Positions 9,609 to 20,294 of a stretch of 64,000 nucleotides of DNA are shown here, one piece after another (the first letter of the stretch is position 1; every line of letters begins with the position of its first letter). The stretch covers positions 124,001-188,000 of the forward strand of contig JAIQFC010000006.1 in assembly GCA_020073465.1 (NCBI GenBank), read 5' to 3'. The DNA comes from Terriglobia bacterium (GTDB lineage Bacteria > Acidobacteriota > Terriglobia > Terriglobales > Acidobacteriaceae). Under the pieces are notes generated by a model. The model had not been told where the DNA came from and did no database searches. It saw nothing but the letters and a program-made list of their open reading frames with translations. The position numbers and the translations under genes are program-made.

Positions 9609-9654
9609 TCCCCATTCATCTCTGCCGGAGCCATTCGGAAATGGAGGAACCCGT

Positions 9655-10905
9655 TTGCGTTGGCGAGTCGCCATCCTGGTCAGTACTGCGATCGCGATCA
9701 GTTACCTTGACCGCCAAACCCTGCCCGTCGCTGTGCAAGCGATCACCAGAGACATTCCGCTGAGCAACGGGCAGTTCTCCGCCCTCCAGTCTGCGTTCCT
9801 GTTCTCTTACGCGCTGATGTACGCGGGCGGCGGAAAGTTGGTGGACTTTCTGGGAACGCGTCGCGGCTTTACCGTAATCATGGCGTTTTGGTCGCTCGCT
9901 TGCGCCAGCCACGCTCTGGCCACTGGTTTCGTGATGCTGGCCGCAAGCCGATTCCTGCTCGGTGTGGGCGAGGGCGGTGGTTTTCCTGCCGCTACCCGCG
10001 CAGTCGCGGAATGGTTTCCAACGACGGAACGGGCAACCGCGATGGGCATCGTCAATGCCGGCACTGCCGTTGGAGCGGTCATGGCCCCTCCTTTGATCGC
10101 GACCGTTCTCGGTTACACCAACTGGCGTTGGATCTTCGTTCTTACCGGTGGGATGGGTGTGATCTGGGCTGCATGGTGGAGGTTGTCGTACGCTACTCCC
10201 CGCGTGGCTCCCGGTCAGACCGACGCAGTTGAGACTCCGGTTCTGCCTCCAGACTCTACGCCAGCTCTGCCGTGGATCCAGCTGCTTCGCATCCGTGAAA
10301 CCTGGGGACTCGTAGCCGCCAAGTTCCTGAGCGATGCGGCCTGGTACTTCTATCTCTTCTGGCTGCCGAAGTATCTCTACGACGCGCGTGGGTTTGATAT
10401 CAAGGCGGTCGGCACATTCGCCTGGATGCCCAGTGCAGCAGCCGGATTCGGATGCCTGCTGGGCGGTACGTTTTCCAGTTACCTGTTGCGTCGACAGTTT
10501 TCACTCGGTGTGGCGCGGAAAGTAGCGCTCGGCCTCAGTGCTGCCCTCATGCCCTTTGTCATTCTGGTCCCCCATGTTCCCGTCTCCTGGGCAATCGCAA
10601 TCTTCTGCCTGGCGTATTTCGGACAGCAGTCCTGGTCAACGCTTGTCATGGTCCTGCCCGTTGACCTGTTTCCAGCAAGTGTTGTGGGCTCCGTTGCAGG
10701 GCTGGTCGGTTTCGGGGGAGCCATGGGCGGAATTGTCTTCGGAGAGGTGATCGGGTACTTGCTGGACCATGGCTTTAGCTACGTCGCAGTGTTCAACATT
10801 GCGGGCACTTTGCACATTGGCGCTTTTCTGATTGTCCTCGCTGCCATTCCCGTCCTGCTTCCCTTGAGTCTGGAGCGGAAATTGAGTTACGGATCAGTCC
10901 AATGA
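9655..10905 (+). CDS. MFS transporter, hexuronate/aldonate (ACS/ExuT) type
   Basis: A 416-residue, about 12-helix inner-membrane permease. The N-terminal ISYLDRQTLPVAVQAI and the GGGKLVDFLGTRRGF loop (MFS signature between helices 2 and 3) match the anion:cation symporter branch that imports hexuronates, galactonate and similar acids. The start is TTG with GGAGG 7 bp upstream; there is no other credible start. The stop overlaps the next gene by 4 bp (ATGA), so it is translationally coupled to the dehydratase and probably imports its substrate. It is the first gene of the operon controlled by the operator at 9579. Confidence 0.85.
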   Translation: MRWRVAILVSTAIAISYLDRQTLPVAVQAITRDIPLSNGQFSALQSAFLFSYALMYAGGGKLVDFLGTRRGFTVIMAFWSLACASHALATGFVMLAASRFLLGVGEGGGFPAATRAVAEWFPTTERATAMGIVNAGTAVGAVMAPPLIATVLGYTNWRWIFVLTGGMGVIWAAWWRLSYATPRVAPGQTDAVETPVLPPDSTPALPWIQLLRIRETWGLVAAKFLSDAAWYFYLFWLPKYLYDARGFDIKAVGTFAWMPSAAAGFGCLLGGTFSSYLLRRQFSLGVARKVALGLSAALMPFVILVPHVPVSWAIAIFCLAYFGQQSWSTLVMVLPVDLFPASVVGSVAGLVGFGGAMGGIVFGEVIGYLLDHGFSYVAVFNIAGTLHIGAFLIVLAAIPVLLPLSLERKLSYGSVQ

Positions 10906-12074
10906 AGATCACAGAGATTCGCACTCGAGTCGTACGCTGGTGTGGCAAGACCACTCCCCTGCGTCCCCATTTCTGCACCAATCCGATGGATCTTCTGGAA
11001 CTGCCTGAAGCCTCCATGCAGACGTTTACGTTTCACGGCTGGTTGTTGGTGGAAGTATTCACTGACGATGGTCATGTGGGGTTGGGCAATGCTGCTCTGG
11101 CTCCCCAGGTCACGAAACAAGTCATTGACCTCCATCTGAAGCCTCTGCTGATCGGTCAGGATCCCTGGGATCTCGAGCGCCTGTGGCAACACATGTATCG
11201 CAAGACGATGGCATTCGGCCGCAAGGGAATCGGTATGGCCGCCATCAGCGCGATAGACATTGCACTGTGGGACCTCCTCGGCAAGTCCGCTAAACAGCCC
11301 GTCTATCGCTTGCTCGGCGGCAGGACGAAAGCGCGTATTCCGGTCTACGCATCCCGACTTTACAGTGTTGAACTGAGCGAACTGGCAGCAGAAGCGAGAC
11401 GCTACAAAGACGAAGGCTACCAGGCCATGAAGCTCCGCTTTGGATGGGGACCTGCCGACGGCGCTCGAGGCATGCGGCGAAACCTCGAGTTGGTCCGAAC
11501 AGTCCGGGAGAGTGTCGGCGACGGCATCGATGTGATGGCGGACGCGTACATGGGCTGGACTCTCGACTATGCCAAGAGAATGCTGCCGTTACTGGAGCCC
11601 TTTCATCTCAGATGGCTGGAAGAGCCGGTTATCCCCGATGATATCCATGGTTATGCGGAACTGAAATCCTGGGGGAGAATCCCCATCGCCGGCGGCGAAC
11701 ACGAATTCACGCTTTACGGTTTCCGGGAGTTGCTTGAGGCTCGTGCGCTGGATTACATCCAGTTCGATACCAATCGTGTCGGCGGCATCACGCAGGCCCG
11801 CAAGATCGCAGCTCTCGCCGAAGCCCATTCCGTGCCGGTGATTCCTCATGCTGGGCAGATGCACAATTACCACATCGTCATGGCCAGCCTGAATTCTCCG
11901 ATGGCGGAGTATTTTCCGATCGTCGATGTCGAAGTGGGCAATGAATTGTTCTGGTACATCTTCCAAGGAGAACCCCGGGCAAAGGACGGGTGCGTCGATC
12001 TCGACGACAGCACTCCCGGCCTCGGACTAGCCATCAACGAGTCCGGGCTCAAGCAGTTCGAGATACTCGAATAA
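10902..12074 (+). CDS. Enolase-superfamily sugar-acid dehydratase (rhamnonate-dehydratase-like)
   Basis: A 390-residue member of the mandelate racemase/rhamnonate dehydratase group. The N-terminal capping domain is followed by the barrel with metal ligands D (VMADAYMGW), E (RWLEEPV) and E (AGGEHEF). The catalytic Asp-His dyad is visible as D in QFDTNRVGG and H in IPHAGQMHNYH, and there is a Lys in AMKLRFGWGP. It likely dehydrates an aldonate to a 2-keto-3-deoxy acid. It is coupled by a 4-bp overlap to the MFS transporter and followed 21 bp later by the AraD1-type protein. The exact acid (rhamnonate, fuconate, arabinonate or other) cannot be decided from sequence. Confidence 0.82.
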   Translation: MKITEIRTRVVRWCGKTTPLRPHFCTNPMDLLELPEASMQTFTFHGWLLVEVFTDDGHVGLGNAALAPQVTKQVIDLHLKPLLIGQDPWDLERLWQHMYRKTMAFGRKGIGMAAISAIDIALWDLLGKSAKQPVYRLLGGRTKARIPVYASRLYSVELSELAAEARRYKDEGYQAMKLRFGWGPADGARGMRRNLELVRTVRESVGDGIDVMADAYMGWTLDYAKRMLPLLEPFHLRWLEEPVIPDDIHGYAELKSWGRIPIAGGEHEFTLYGFRELLEARALDYIQFDTNRVGGITQARKIAALAEAHSVPVIPHAGQMHNYHIVMASLNSPMAEYFPIVDVEVGNELFWYIFQGEPRAKDGCVDLDDSTPGLGLAINESGLKQFEILE

Positions 12075-12095
12075 TCACGGCAGCAAAACGTACCT

Positions 12096-13097
12096 ATGAC
12101 ACGACTCATCCAAATCAAGAGAGGCAATGTCCGGCGCGTGGCGTTGGTTGAGGAACCGAATATCCGTTTACTGGATACCTGCACCTCGATCTACGAACTG
12201 GCGCAAATCGCTATCGGCGCCGGCATGAAGCTCAGCGAGGTGGCACGCCAGAGGGCCAGACACGACGCACTCGATTACGACCCAATCTATACGGGCCGCT
12301 CGGAGTGGCGACTGCTTCCCGCCATTGACCATCCTGACGAACCCGCCCGTTGCCTGATATCGGGCACTGGACTGACTCATGTCGGCAGCGCTCGCGATCG
12401 TCAGTCCATGCACGCGACCGCAACCGAGGATCTGACGGACAGCATGAAAATGTTCCGCTGGGGAGTCGAAGGAGGCCGCCCTGCTGCGGGCTGTATCGGG
12501 ACCCCTCCCGAGTGGTTTCACAAAGGTACGGGCTCTGCACTGCGGGCATGCGGAGAGCGTCTCGACATCCCCTCCTATGCCGAGGATGGCGGGGAGGAGG
12601 CCGAGATCGCCGGCGTTTATCTGGTTGCTCCAAATGGTCAACCCTATCGTGTCGGCATGGCGGTGGGCAACGAATTCTCCGATCATCAGTTTGAGAAGAA
12701 AAACTATCTGAACCTGGCTGGCTCGAAACTCCGCACGTGCGCGCTCGGGCCGGAACTTGTGACCGATCCGGAATTCAAATCCGTACCTGTGACAGCGACG
12801 ATCGAAAGGGGCGGGAATGTGCACTGGACCAAGGCTTTCCGCACCGGAGAATCCGAAATGTGCCACAGCCTGCAGAATATCGAACATCATCATTTCAAAT
12901 TCGAAGCCCACCGCCGGCCCGGAGACGTTCATGTTCACTTCTTCGGGACAGACTGCCTGAGTTTCAGTGATCACATTCGTCTGCAAGATGGAGATGTCAT
13001 GCAAGTCGCTGTCGAGGGTTTCGGGCGGCCCTTACGGAATTCCGTCCGTGTCGCCAGAACTGAACCTGCTCTTATTCATGTGATTCCATTGGGATGA
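12096..13097 (+). CDS. AraD1/GguC-family protein (FAH-like fold)
   Basis: A 333-residue cytoplasmic protein of the AraD1/GguC type, related to fumarylacetoacetate hydrolases. Supporting stretches are GTGLTHVGSARDRQ, the PEWFHKGTG region, GGEEAEIAGVYLV (acidic metal-binding type) and VGNEFSDHQFEKKNYLNLAGSKLRTC. Members are repeatedly found beside sugar-acid dehydratases and are thought to act on the 2-keto-3-deoxy acid, although the reaction is poorly established. It sits between the enolase-type dehydratase and the hydroxyacid dehydrogenase and overlaps the latter by 4 bp, which supports a consecutive step. Confidence 0.72.
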   Translation: MTRLIQIKRGNVRRVALVEEPNIRLLDTCTSIYELAQIAIGAGMKLSEVARQRARHDALDYDPIYTGRSEWRLLPAIDHPDEPARCLISGTGLTHVGSARDRQSMHATATEDLTDSMKMFRWGVEGGRPAAGCIGTPPEWFHKGTGSALRACGERLDIPSYAEDGGEEAEIAGVYLVAPNGQPYRVGMAVGNEFSDHQFEKKNYLNLAGSKLRTCALGPELVTDPEFKSVPVTATIERGGNVHWTKAFRTGESEMCHSLQNIEHHHFKFEAHRRPGDVHVHFFGTDCLSFSDHIRLQDGDVMQVAVEGFGRPLRNSVRVARTEPALIHVIPLG

Positions 13098-13987
13098 GTG
13101 AACCCATGTCAAAACCAAAGGTTGCGATTCTGGGACTCGGGATCATGGGCTCGGGCATGGCTGGGCGCCTGCTCTCCGCGGACTTTCCGTTGGCCGTCTA
13201 CAACCGGAATCGCGAGAAATGCAGTCCCTTCGCCGGAGCCCCCGTGTTCATAGCAGCTTCGCCGCGCGATGCCGCCTCGCGGGCTGAGATCGTTCTCAGC
13301 ATGGTGGCTGATGACACCGCATCGAGGGATGTCTGGCTGGGAGAAAACGGCGCCTTGGCTGGTGCCTCTCCAAATGCAGTACTCATTGAATCCAGCACGT
13401 TAAGCGGCAGCTGGATTCATGAACTTGCGACCAAGACAGCCGAGCGTGGCTACCGATTCCTGGACGCGCCCGTCACCGGCACCAAGCCCCACGCTGCATC
13501 CGGCGAACTGCTTTTCCTTGTCGGGGGTTCTGCGGATGCGCTCGAAGCGGCCCGGCCTGTATTTTCTGTGCTCGGTCGCGATGTGTTTCACCTGGGCCCG
13601 GTCGGAAGCGGAACCCTCATGAAGCTCATCAACAACTTCGTGTGCGGCGTGCAAGCCGCATCCTTTGCTGAAGCGCTGTCCGCGATCGACGCCGGCGGAC
13701 TGGACCGAGTTAAGGCTATGTCGATCCTCACCGGAGGTGCTCCTGGAAGTGGAATTGTGAAAAGGATCGCCGACCGAGTCGCTGCCAACGATTTCACTCC
13801 CAATTTCGCCTTGCGCTGGATGGCAAAAGATCTGGCCTATGCCCTGGGTGAAGCCTCGGAAAAAGGAATCTCCCTCCAGACCGCAGCGGCAGCACTTTCT
13901 GTGTTTCAGCAGGCAATCGCCGAGGGCCATGGTGATGAAGATTTTTCAGCTGTCGTGAAGTCGATGGGAAGGCGCTTGAACTCATAA
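13094..13987 (+). CDS. NAD(P)-dependent beta-hydroxyacid dehydrogenase (3-hydroxyisobutyrate DH family)
   Basis: A 297-residue oxidoreductase. The Rossmann motif LGLGIMGSGMAG is at 13-24, the substrate-binding segment FLDAPVTGTKPHAASG at 122-137, and the catalytic lysine K177 lies in SGTLMKLINN. The length is normal for the family. The ATGA overlap with the preceding gene gives translational coupling. The likely role is the reduction or oxidation of a short hydroxyacid (tartronate semialdehyde or similar) arising from sugar-acid breakdown in this operon; this role is inferred from neighbours. Confidence 0.82.
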   Translation: MSEPMSKPKVAILGLGIMGSGMAGRLLSADFPLAVYNRNREKCSPFAGAPVFIAASPRDAASRAEIVLSMVADDTASRDVWLGENGALAGASPNAVLIESSTLSGSWIHELATKTAERGYRFLDAPVTGTKPHAASGELLFLVGGSADALEAARPVFSVLGRDVFHLGPVGSGTLMKLINNFVCGVQAASFAEALSAIDAGGLDRVKAMSILTGGAPGSGIVKRIADRVAANDFTPNFALRWMAKDLAYALGEASEKGISLQTAAAALSVFQQAIAEGHGDEDFSAVVKSMGRRLNS

Positions 13988-14013
13988 CTTTCGCTGAAGC
14001 GAGGAACGGAATC

Positions 14014-16794
14014 GTGAAACTCAGTCAACGCGTGCGCAAAGGCCTCTCAGGGATGGTGTTCACCCTGTGCGTAATATCAATATGCGCTGGCGCGCAAAGT
14101 GCCGACGACAAGGCAGCTCCGACTCCGGGGCCAATGCTCGACCAGGGAGTTGTCAATTTCGACACTCCCGACTTTACGTTGAGCCTGGTGCGTTCTTCCC
14201 AGACCGTCGCAGCCCTTAAGCCGAAGGGAGCTGACGGCTTCGACTTCACGCCGGGAGATCTCCTCGCCGCGCGCTCGCAAAACGGATACTTTCATCTGGG
14301 TGACCTCACCCTCCGATTGCGCGCCGGAGATTCGGGAAACTGGACAAACTATTCGACAGCCGCCGCGCGCACCCCGGTGCGCGCGCTGCCTACCTCCGGG
14401 AATGCGCTGGCCGCTTCCGACCTGGCAGCCACGCTGCCTGCGGAGATCCCGCTGCAGATCACAAGAACCTGGGCCGTGGATCAAGGCAGGCTCGTGTTGC
14501 GTTTCACGTTGAGCAACACGTCAGCGAAAGGCGTGCAGATTGGAGCCCTGGGGATCCCGATGATCTTCAACAATGTGCTCAACGAGCGGTCACTGGACCA
14601 AGCGCATGCAATCTGTTCGTTTTACGACCCCTACATCGGCGAGGACGCGGGCTATCTGCAGGTAACCCGACTCAACGGGCATGGGCCCGCGCTCGTGGTT
14701 GTTCCCGACGGCAGGACTCGCTTTGAGGCTTACAACCCGATTCTGGATCGCGCGGGGCATTGGGGCGCAGCGCCGGTATTCACCGATCCCACGCCGCGAG
14801 GCATCACGTTCGAGGGCTTCTACGAATGGATGGTTCACAGCCAGGCATACGCTGAAAACGAATGGAAGAACGCACAGCCCTGGAACATTCCCACCAGCGT
14901 AACGCTCGCGCCGGGTGAGTCGAAGACTTACGGGGTCAAGTTTCTCGTTTCGGATTCGATTCGACACATCGAGAAAACTCTCACCGACAATCAGCGGCCC
15001 GTCGCAGTGGGCGTCCCCGGCTACGTCTTGCCTCAGGACATAGAGGCGCGCCTCTTCCTCAAGTACGGCAAGCCCATCACGTCGGTGAAGGTCGAACCTC
15101 CATCGGCCATCGAGATTCGTGAAGATTCTTCCCATCGCCCGGGCTGGCAAGCCTACACCCTGCAGGGAAAAACTTGGGGCCGCTCGCGCTTAACCATCAC
15201 GTACGGCGATGGAACGGTGCAAACGATCCACTATTTTGTGATCAAACCGGCCGTGCAGGCGGTTGCGGACATGGGACACTTTCTCACCACGCGCCAGTGG
15301 TTTGCGGACTCAAGCGACCCGTTCCGCCGTGCTCCCTCAGTGATCACCTATGACCGCGAGACCAACCAGCAGGTGCTCCAGGACAGCCGCGTGTGGGTGG
15401 CCGGACTGAGCGATGAGGGCGGCGCTGGTGCCTGGCTGGCTGCGATCATGAAAGAACTGGTACAGCCCAACAAGGAGGAACTCGACAAACTGCAACCGTT
15501 CATCGACGGCGTGGTGTGGGGCACGTTGCAATCCAAGGATGGCCCCCACCCGTACGGAGTCCGCAAGAGCCTCTTCTACTACCAGCCTGACCAGATGCCT
15601 GCAAATTACTACGACAGCAGTTTTGATTGGAAAACCTGGACAAGCTGGAACAAGCAAACCTCAGAAGCCGTCGACCGTTCTTATGACTATCCACACGTGG
15701 CCGCGGCATACTGGGTGTTGTATCGCCTGGCCCGCAATCATCAAGGCTTGGTCACCAACCATCCTTGGGACTGGTATCTGAATCATGCCTACGAAACATC
15801 GATGGCCATGACTAAGTACGCCAAAGACCTGGCAGTGTTCGGTCAGATGGAGGGCTCCATCTTCGTGCAGATCCTGGCTGATCTCAAAGGCGAGGGCATG
15901 AAAGCGCAGGCCGACGCTCTGGAGAGCGCGATGCGCGAACGCGCCGACCGCTGGAAGAAGCAAGCCTACCCATTCGGCAGTGAAATGCCCTGGGATTCCA
16001 CGGGGCAGGAAGAGGTCTACGCCTGGACCAAGTATTTTGGCGACCAGGACAAGGCCGAAGTAACGCTCGACGCGATTCTGGGATACGATCCAGCAATTCC
16101 TCACTGGGGCTATAACGGCAGCGCCCGGCGGTACTGGGACTTCATTTTCGCAGCCAAGGACCGCAGACTCGAACGGCAACTGCATCACTATGGTTCGGCA
16201 CTCAACGCCATCCCGGTGCTGTCTGAGTACCGCGACCATCCTGATGACTTTTACCTGTTGCGAGTCGGCTACGGTGGAACGATGGGAGCTCTCACCGACA
16301 TCGATCAGGAAGGATTCGCCTCGGCAGCATTCCATGCCTTCCCGGATATGCTCAACCCCGATCCGCTCAGTGGCGACTATGGTCCAAACTTCTTTGGACA
16401 CGCCTGGAACACCGCCACATACATCGTGGATCACCGCGAGTTCGGCTGGGTAGCGTTTGGCGGGAACGTCAAAGTACAAGGCAATGTGACTACAGTGACT
16501 CCCCGTGATTCGTTCCGAACGCGGATTTACGTCGCCTCACTGGGACTTTGGCTAACACTCGATGCCGGGAACATAGAGAGTGTCGAGGTGGACTCCAGAA
16601 GCGGCGTCGTGCGAGTGGGACTCGCCGGAGCCACCGAGGTCACTCCAAAGGCCCTGCTGAGGGTGGAACAGCCGGCGCAGATTCGGGGTGTCGGTCCTTA
16701 TCGTCCGGCATCAACCCTGAAGTCCGAGCGCGGTGCCTATGTGGTTCCACTACGGAAAGAAACGACATGGGTAGAGCTCAGCCCCGGCCGTTGA
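14014..16794 (+). CDS. DUF5695-like large secreted protein, probable carbohydrate-active enzyme
   Basis: A 926-residue protein with a signal peptide (VFTLCVISICAGAQS). The N-terminal half is beta-rich (GVVNFDTPDFTLSLVRSSQT, then a domain with FYEWMVHSQAY). The C-terminal half is alpha-helical and rich in Trp and Tyr, with (alpha/alpha)6-barrel character (DRSYDYPHVAAAYWVLYRLARNH, WYLNHAYETSMAMTKYAKDL, FGSEMPWDSTGQEEVYAWTKYFG). I associate this layout with DUF5695. No catalytic pair can be assigned, but the architecture resembles polysaccharide lyases and inverting glycosidases. The start is GTG, 26 bp after the dehydrogenase, and it closes the aldonate operon, so it may release the acidic sugar that the operon consumes. 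Confidence 0.6.
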   Translation: MKLSQRVRKGLSGMVFTLCVISICAGAQSADDKAAPTPGPMLDQGVVNFDTPDFTLSLVRSSQTVAALKPKGADGFDFTPGDLLAARSQNGYFHLGDLTLRLRAGDSGNWTNYSTAAARTPVRALPTSGNALAASDLAATLPAEIPLQITRTWAVDQGRLVLRFTLSNTSAKGVQIGALGIPMIFNNVLNERSLDQAHAICSFYDPYIGEDAGYLQVTRLNGHGPALVVVPDGRTRFEAYNPILDRAGHWGAAPVFTDPTPRGITFEGFYEWMVHSQAYAENEWKNAQPWNIPTSVTLAPGESKTYGVKFLVSDSIRHIEKTLTDNQRPVAVGVPGYVLPQDIEARLFLKYGKPITSVKVEPPSAIEIREDSSHRPGWQAYTLQGKTWGRSRLTITYGDGTVQTIHYFVIKPAVQAVADMGHFLTTRQWFADSSDPFRRAPSVITYDRETNQQVLQDSRVWVAGLSDEGGAGAWLAAIMKELVQPNKEELDKLQPFIDGVVWGTLQSKDGPHPYGVRKSLFYYQPDQMPANYYDSSFDWKTWTSWNKQTSEAVDRSYDYPHVAAAYWVLYRLARNHQGLVTNHPWDWYLNHAYETSMAMTKYAKDLAVFGQMEGSIFVQILADLKGEGMKAQADALESAMRERADRWKKQAYPFGSEMPWDSTGQEEVYAWTKYFGDQDKAEVTLDAILGYDPAIPHWGYNGSARRYWDFIFAAKDRRLERQLHHYGSALNAIPVLSEYRDHPDDFYLLRVGYGGTMGALTDIDQEGFASAAFHAFPDMLNPDPLSGDYGPNFFGHAWNTATYIVDHREFGWVAFGGNVKVQGNVTTVTPRDSFRTRIYVASLGLWLTLDAGNIESVEVDSRSGVVRVGLAGATEVTPKALLRVEQPAQIRGVGPYRPASTLKSERGAYVVPLRKETTWVELSPGR

Positions 16795-16816
16795 ATTCGC
16801 GTCTTCAAGCAGATGG

Positions 16817-16828
16817 GAAAACGTTTGC
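16817..16828. promoter_or_regulatory. LacI-type operator, upstream copy
   Basis: GAAAACGTTTGC matches the locus box with two substitutions. It lies in the 459-bp gap 16795-17253 and is centred 357 bp upstream of the second box at 17174-17185. Apart from these two boxes and the promoter at 17131 nothing else was recognised in the gap. Confidence 0.5.
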
Positions 16829-17130
16829 TGTGCCTGGCCACGGAACCTACTACCAGAGGCTGCAGGTTAGCCCCGTCATACGGCTTGCTGTCCAAGCAAC
16901 CCATGGATGTCCGTAACATTGCTCGACAAGCGAGCACAAACCTCGTGCAGCGGCATTCCACCCGCTCTGGCTTCAAGCTGGGAGGTCCCCGGGGTTGTCG
17001 CCCAAAGGGGAGCCGGATCAGCGTATCCCGCAACGGACCCGCCCCGGGGTCGCGCGTTCGAGCAGGCCTCCGCTGGTCCGCCTTCTGCCCAGCCGGGGCG
17101 GCTAACATTCTTGAAATCAGAAAGTTGCGA

Positions 17131-17187
17131 TTGACAACCTCTTGTGGAATAGTCTACATTTTAGGGTCTCCGAGTAAACGATTACTC
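17131..17187 (+). promoter_or_regulatory. sigma70-type promoter with downstream LacI-type operator (isomerase-kinase operon)
   Basis: TTGACA (17131-17136), an 18-bp spacer and TACATT (17155-17160) form a good promoter. The 16-bp palindrome GAGTAAACGATTACTC (17172-17187) starts about 5 bp after the expected start of transcription, the classical position of a repressor operator. The isomerase start follows at 17254. Confidence 0.75.
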
Positions 17188-17253
17188 TGACTTGCTGGGG
17201 ATTCGTTCCTTGATGGTGGTACTTTTGCGCCCAGCGGGCGCGTGGGGAGTAAC

Positions 17254-18689
<1,436 letters not shown>

Positions 18690-18690
<1 letters not shown>

Positions 18691-20273
18691 TGGCCATTGT
18701 GGCTGGAGTCGATTTCGGAACCCTGAGTGTCCGCGTTTCTCTTGTCGACAGCGAACGCGGGCTGATCGAGTCCGCCGTCGCCGAGTACCCACTGCACCGC
18801 AAGCGCGAAGACCCGGAATACGCCACGCAATCTCATGACGATCACATGCGCGCACTGGCAGCCGCAACTCGAGAAGCCTTAAAGAAGGCCGGCATTGCGG
18901 GAGGTCAGGTACAGGCCATCGCGCTCGATACTACCGGTTCCTCCGTGATTCCGGTCGGCAAGAACCTTCAGCCTCTGGGCGAGTACTACTTATGGTGCGA
19001 CCACCGCGCCAAGGGAGAAGCTGCCGAAATCACCACAGCCGCGCAGAAGGAGGGGCTTGAAGCCATCAAGTGGTGCGGCGGTGTGTATTCGTCGGAGTGG
19101 GGATTCTCCAAACTGCTGCACTGGCTCCGCCATAACCCGGATAAGCGATCAGAATTTGTCACGGCACTCGAGCATTGCGACATGGTCGCGGCTACGCTCT
19201 GCGGTATCACCGACCCGAGGAGAGTAAAGCGCAGCATCTGCGCGATGGGACACAAATGGTTGTGGAACCAACAACTGGGCGGCCTCCCCCCAGAGAGCTT
19301 TCTGGCAGGTGTGGATCCTCGGTTGAAGGGAGTCCGCGCCCAACTGGACGGCGAATACGCCACGTCCGATCAGATCGCCGGCACGCTCTCGGTGTTCTGG
19401 GCGGAGAAACTGGGCCTGAAGTCAGACATCCCGATCCCGGTAGGAGCGTTCGACGCGCATTGGGACGCAATTGGCGCCGGGTGTAGGACCGACGACATGG
19501 TGAACGTGGTCGGCACATCGACGTGCATCATCGGCATCACTCCCTCGGTGAACCTGGTACCCGGAGTTTGCGGCGTCGTACAAGGCAGTGTGCATCCCCA
19601 GCGTACGGGAATCGAAGCGGGACTTTCCGCTGTGGGAGACATATTCAGCGCAATCGCCTCCCGTGCCGGAACTGATGTGAAGACCCTGAGTGCCGGCTTG
19701 GAGAAGTATCGAGCAGGGCAGACTGGCTTGCTGCGCATGACCTGGGACAATGGCGACCGCACCGTGCTGGTGAACCCCAACCTGCGCGGCGTTACGCTGG
19801 GATGGAACCTGCAGAGCACGGCCAAGGATGAACTCTTCGCCGCGATCGAAGGCACCGCGTTTCACACCCGCGTAATCCTGGATCGCATGGCTGGGCATGG
19901 GGTGCCCATCAAACGCGTGATCAATGCCGGAGGGATTCCTCAGAAGAATGATGTGCTGAACCAGGTCTATGCCAACGTGCTGGGACGTCCGGTGCTGGTT
20001 CCGAGCAAGAGCGTGGTCGGCCTGGGAGCCGCAATCTTTGCCTTTCTGGCTGCCGGCACTTTCAAGACCATCGAGGAAGCCCAGGATAAAATCTGCCCTC
20101 CCAACCGGACGTTCGCGCCAAACGACTCGGCACAACGTACGTATGACGATCTATATCCCTTGTACAGCAAGTTGTATTTCACTTTGGGCCAGCGGGGCAG
20201 CGACGGCCTGGGAGACGTCTTGCCCAAGTTGATCGCGGTGGCGGAATCCAGCGCAGGCCGCGGAACAGCCTAG
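18690..20273 (+). CDS. araB: Ribulokinase (FGGY family)
   Basis: A 527-residue sugar kinase. The N-terminal phosphate-binding loop GVDFGTLSVRVSLVD and the AEYPL segment are characteristic of AraB-type ribulokinases. The FGGY ATPase fold continues with ALDTTGSSVIPV, WCDHRAKGEA, DAHWDAIGAG, VVGTSTCIIG, INAGGIPQKNDVLNQ and VVGLGAAIFA. It phosphorylates L-ribulose made by the overlapping isomerase (TGATG junction). The next step, L-ribulose-5-phosphate 4-epimerase, is not encoded anywhere in the window, so it must lie elsewhere. Confidence 0.88.
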
Positions 20274-20294
20274 AAGCGGAAGCGAGGAGCAGCA

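Noticed and set aside
11018-11029. Operator-like GCAGACGTTTAC
   Set aside because: It lies inside the enolase-type dehydratase gene, has two to three mismatches, and encodes ordinary residues there.
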